Positions 61,906-64,000 of a DNA stretch of 64,000 bases are shown one piece after another. Under the pieces are notes generated by a model that saw only the letters and a program-made list of their open reading frames with translations, was not told where the DNA came from and did no database searches. The DNA comes from Brucella pseudogrignonensis (GTDB lineage: Bacteria; Pseudomonadota; Alphaproteobacteria; Rhizobiales; Rhizobiaceae), in contig NZ_NNRM01000001.1 in the NCBI RefSeq assembly GCF_002252525.1, positions 1 through 64,000 of the forward strand. Direction: 5' to 3'. Position 1 is the first letter of the stretch, and the number at the start of each line of letters is the position of its first letter. Both the position numbers and the translations under genes were made by a program.

Positions 61906-63579
61906 TTAATTACCCAGGATCGCAGGCAGACGCAGACTCTGCTGCTTTGCCCAGTCGAGCGCTTCTTCATAGCCCGCATCGGCATGGCGCATGACGCCCG
62001 TTGCCGGATCATTCCACAGCACACGACCGATGCGCTGGTCGGCATCTTCCGTGCCATCACAGCAGATGACCATGCCCGAATGCTGGGAGAAGCCCATGCC
62101 GACGCCGCCGCCATGATGGAGCGATACCCATGTTGCGCCCGATGCGGTGTTGAGCAGCGCATTGAGCAGCGGCCAGTCGGATACAGCATCCGAGCCGTCC
62201 TTCATGGATTCGGTTTCGCGGTTTGGTGAAGCAACCGAGCCGCTATCGAGGTGGTCACGACCAATGACGATTGGTGCTTTCAGTTCGCCATTGCGGACCA
62301 TTTCGTTGAAGGCGAGGCCGAGACGGTGACGATCACCGAGGCCAACCCAGCAGATACGCGCTGGCAGACCCTGAAACGCGATGCGTTCTTTCGCCATGTC
62401 GAGCCAGTTGTGCAGGTGCTTGTTGTCCGGCAGCAGTTCCTTCACCTTGGCATCGGTCTTTGCAATATCTTCCGGATCGCCGGAGAGAGCAGCCCAACGG
62501 AAAGGTCCAACGCCGCGGCAGAACAGCGGGCGGATATAGGCAGGCACGAAGCCCGGGAAGGCAAATGCGTCTTCCAGACCTTCTTCGAGCGCCATCTGGC
62601 GGATATTGTTGCCGTAATCCACCGTTGGAATGCCAGCATTCCAGAAGTCGAGCATGGCCTGAACCTGCACCTTCATCGAAGCGCGGGCGGCTTTTGCAAC
62701 GCCCTTCGGATCGCTCTCCTGCTTGGCGCGCCATTCAGCAACGCTCCAGCCGATTGGCAGATAGCCATGCACCGGATCATGTGCCGAGGTCTGATCGGTC
62801 ACGATGTCAGGGCGCACGCCACGCTTGACGAGTTCCGGGAAAACATCAGCGGCATTGCCGATGAGTGCAATGGATTTGGCTTCACCTGCCTTGGTCCATT
62901 CGTCGATCTTAGCCAGAGCTTCATCAAGGCTGTGGGTTTTTTCATCGACATAACGGGTACGCAGGCGGAAATCAGCGCGGGTTTCGTCACACTCGACTGC
63001 GAGGCAGCAAGCGCCAGCCATAACCGCTGCGAGAGGCTGAGCGCCGCCCATGCCGCCGAGGCCGCCGGTCAGAATCCACTTGCCTTTGAGGTTGCCATCA
63101 TAATGCTGGCGACCAGCTTCCACGAAGGTTTCATAGGTGCCCTGAACAATGCCCTGTGCGCCGATATAAATCCACGAACCGGCGGTCATCTGGCCATACA
63201 TGGCGAGACCCTTCTTATCCAGTTCATTGAAATGATCCCAAGTTGCCCAATGTGGCACGAGGTTGGAATTGGCGATCAGAACGCGCGGCGCATCCTTGTG
63301 GGTGCGGAACACGCCGACCGGCTTGCCCGACTGCACCAGCAGGGTTTCGTCGTCGTTGAGTGTCTTCAGCGTTGCGACGATACGGTCGAAATCGTCCCAT
63401 GTGCGGGCTGCGCGACCAATGCCGCCATAGACAACCAGCTCATGCGGGCGTTCGGCAACATCCGGGTCGAGATTGTTCATCAACATGCGCAGGGGGGCTT
63501 CGGTGAGCCAGCTCTTGGCGTTGAGCTCGGTGCCGCGTGGAGCGCGAACGTCGCGTTCATTATGACGTGGGTTGGACAT
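61906..63579 (-). CDS. hutU: Urocanate hydratase
   Basis: 557 residues, the standard length. NAD-binding glycine-rich motif [19 protein letters not shown] near 170, and the conserved Cys in [20 protein letters not shown] near 410. It hydrates urocanate to 4-imidazolone-5-propionate using tightly bound NAD, the second step of histidine breakdown. AAAGGGGAAATC precedes the ATG. hutG lies 18 bp upstream and hutD directly downstream, giving the order hutG-hutU-hutD on this strand. The gene is intact. Confidence 0.97.
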   Translation of the reverse strand: MSNPRHNERDVRAPRGTELNAKSWLTEAPLRMLMNNLDPDVAERPHELVVYGGIGRAARTWDDFDRIVATLKTLNDDETLLVQSGKPVGVFRTHKDAPRVLIANSNLVPHWATWDHFNELDKKGLAMYGQMTAGSWIYIGAQGIVQGTYETFVEAGRQHYDGNLKGKWILTGGLGGMGGAQPLAAVMAGACCLAVECDETRADFRLRTRYVDEKTHSLDEALAKIDEWTKAGEAKSIALIGNAADVFPELVKRGVRPDIVTDQTSAHDPVHGYLPIGWSVAEWRAKQESDPKGVAKAARASMKVQVQAMLDFWNAGIPTVDYGNNIRQMALEEGLEDAFAFPGFVPAYIRPLFCRGVGPFRWAALSGDPEDIAKTDAKVKELLPDNKHLHNWLDMAKERIAFQGLPARICWVGLGDRHRLGLAFNEMVRNGELKAPIVIGRDHLDSGSVASPNRETESMKDGSDAVSDWPLLNALLNTASGATWVSLHHGGGVGMGFSQHSGMVICCDGTEDADQRIGRVLWNDPATGVMRHADAGYEEALDWAKQQSLRLPAILGN

Positions 63580-63597
63580 GATTTCCCCTTTTCGGAC

Positions 63598-64000
63598 TTA
63601 GATCTTGGCAGCGATCTGTTCGAGACGCTGCAATAGGTTTTTGAGATGGGCGCGGAGTGGCTCGGCCTTGGCTTCGTCGTATGCGAAAGGCACGGTCTCG
63701 TTCGCCAGATGCGTGGATTGCGCCAGCTCCATCTGATGGCGTGGACGCCGGTTTCGGGCCTGCCGTAATGGCGCGTCGTCCAGCCGCCCTTGAAGCGGCC
63801 ATTGAGGATGGATGTGTAGCCGGTGGCGTTTTGGGTCACTTCCACAGCTGCGGCTTCGATTTCCGGTGCGCAGGTTTTGCCGAGGTCTGTGCCGATGTTG
63901 AAATCCGGCAGCTTGCCTTCAAACAGAAACGGGATATGCGAGCGGATCGAGTGGCAATCATACAGGATCGCCACACCATGGATCGCCTTCACGCGTTCGA
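63598..64000 (-). pseudogene. hutG: N-formylglutamate deformylase, 5' end outside the window, with a frameshift near the 3' end
   Basis: The upstream part reads VKAIHGVAILYDCHSIRSHI, FLFEGKLPDFNIGTDLG and GGWTTRHYGRPETGVHAI, typical of HutG. Directly after that (near 63731) one base is missing: the family ending QMELAQSTHLANETVPFAYD and LKNLLQRLEQIAAKI is found in the next frame and stops at 63598. As given, the frame instead runs on about 80 codons into hutU. The loss removes the C-terminal 45 or so residues. It may be a true mutation or an assembly error, since the rest of the gene looks well kept. HutG hydrolyses N-formylglutamate to glutamate and formate. Confidence 0.82.

Noticed and set aside
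62251-63636. Long open frame of 461 codons on the plus strand
   Set aside because: It is the antisense of hutU, whose protein is unmistakable. GC-rich codon bias opens the opposite strand; the translated product shows no family.
1-64000. rRNA and tRNA genes
   Set aside because: None was recognised on reading the sequence, but a covariance-model scan was not possible, so small RNA genes could have been missed.

Overview
The window looks like accessory DNA of an alphaproteobacterium, most likely Brucellaceae (Ochrobactrum/Brucella group). The grounds are the style of the catabolic operons, insertion sequences of the IS1111, IS6, IS5/IS427 and IS630 types, a degraded rhizobial-plasmid gene (RHE_PE00001/DUF1612 type), and a hut cluster at the right edge. 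The genus is an inference; no rRNA, tRNA or replication gene was recognised to confirm it.

Layout. 1-6.9 kb is an insertion-sequence graveyard: the 3' part of an IS1111-type element with a possible structured RNA, a complete IS3-family element, a yefM/yoeB toxin-antitoxin pair, a lone thioesterase, a complete IS6-family element that cuts a transposase gene exactly at its inverted repeat, and decayed plasmid genes. 7-15.6 kb is a surface module: an EAL-domain (c-di-GMP phosphodiesterase) gene overlapping the start of a 1299-residue autotransporter, followed by a second autotransporter; both end in clear terminators. 15.7-20 kb holds small secreted proteins of unknown function, a serine recombinase and a ClpP-like secreted protein. 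A broken IS630 element lies at 20.4-21.2 kb.

21.4-40.3 kb is a large sugar-acid and central-carbon island. On the minus strand are fba, otnC, otnK, a racemase-like gene and a binding protein. An IclR regulator lies between the two arms. On the plus strand are tal, gnd, zwf, fbp, an alcohol dehydrogenase, a DctA-type carrier, an M24 peptidase homologue, an otnI/hyi isomerase, tkt and a decayed pgi. OtnI, OtnK and OtnC would turn a 2-oxo-tetronate into dihydroxyacetone phosphate. Fba, Fbp, Tal, Tkt, Zwf and Gnd could then run that triose through an oxidative pentose-phosphate cycle.

40.8-49.3 kb is a second sugar-acid operon under a FadR-type regulator: enolase-superfamily dehydratase, amidohydrolase-fold lactonase, SDR, HpcH/HpaI aldolase, an orphan IolB, an idonate-dehydrogenase-like enzyme, an MHS-type transporter and a frameshifted SDR. 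It looks like a non-phosphorylative pathway.

49.6-59.9 kb is a divergent amino-acid-like catabolic locus: RidA, a DAO-family oxidase, a polar amino acid ABC transporter and an aldehyde dehydrogenase on the minus strand; a HutC-like GntR regulator, UbiD, UbiX, a TIGR02444 protein and a second HutC-like regulator on the plus strand. Two perfect 16-bp palindromes sharing the core TGATATCA lie in the divergent intergenic region. At 60-61.3 kb an IS5/IS427 element sits on the stop codon of a dead IS630 transposase. The right edge has hutD, hutU and the 3' part of hutG, which carries a frameshift in this sequence.
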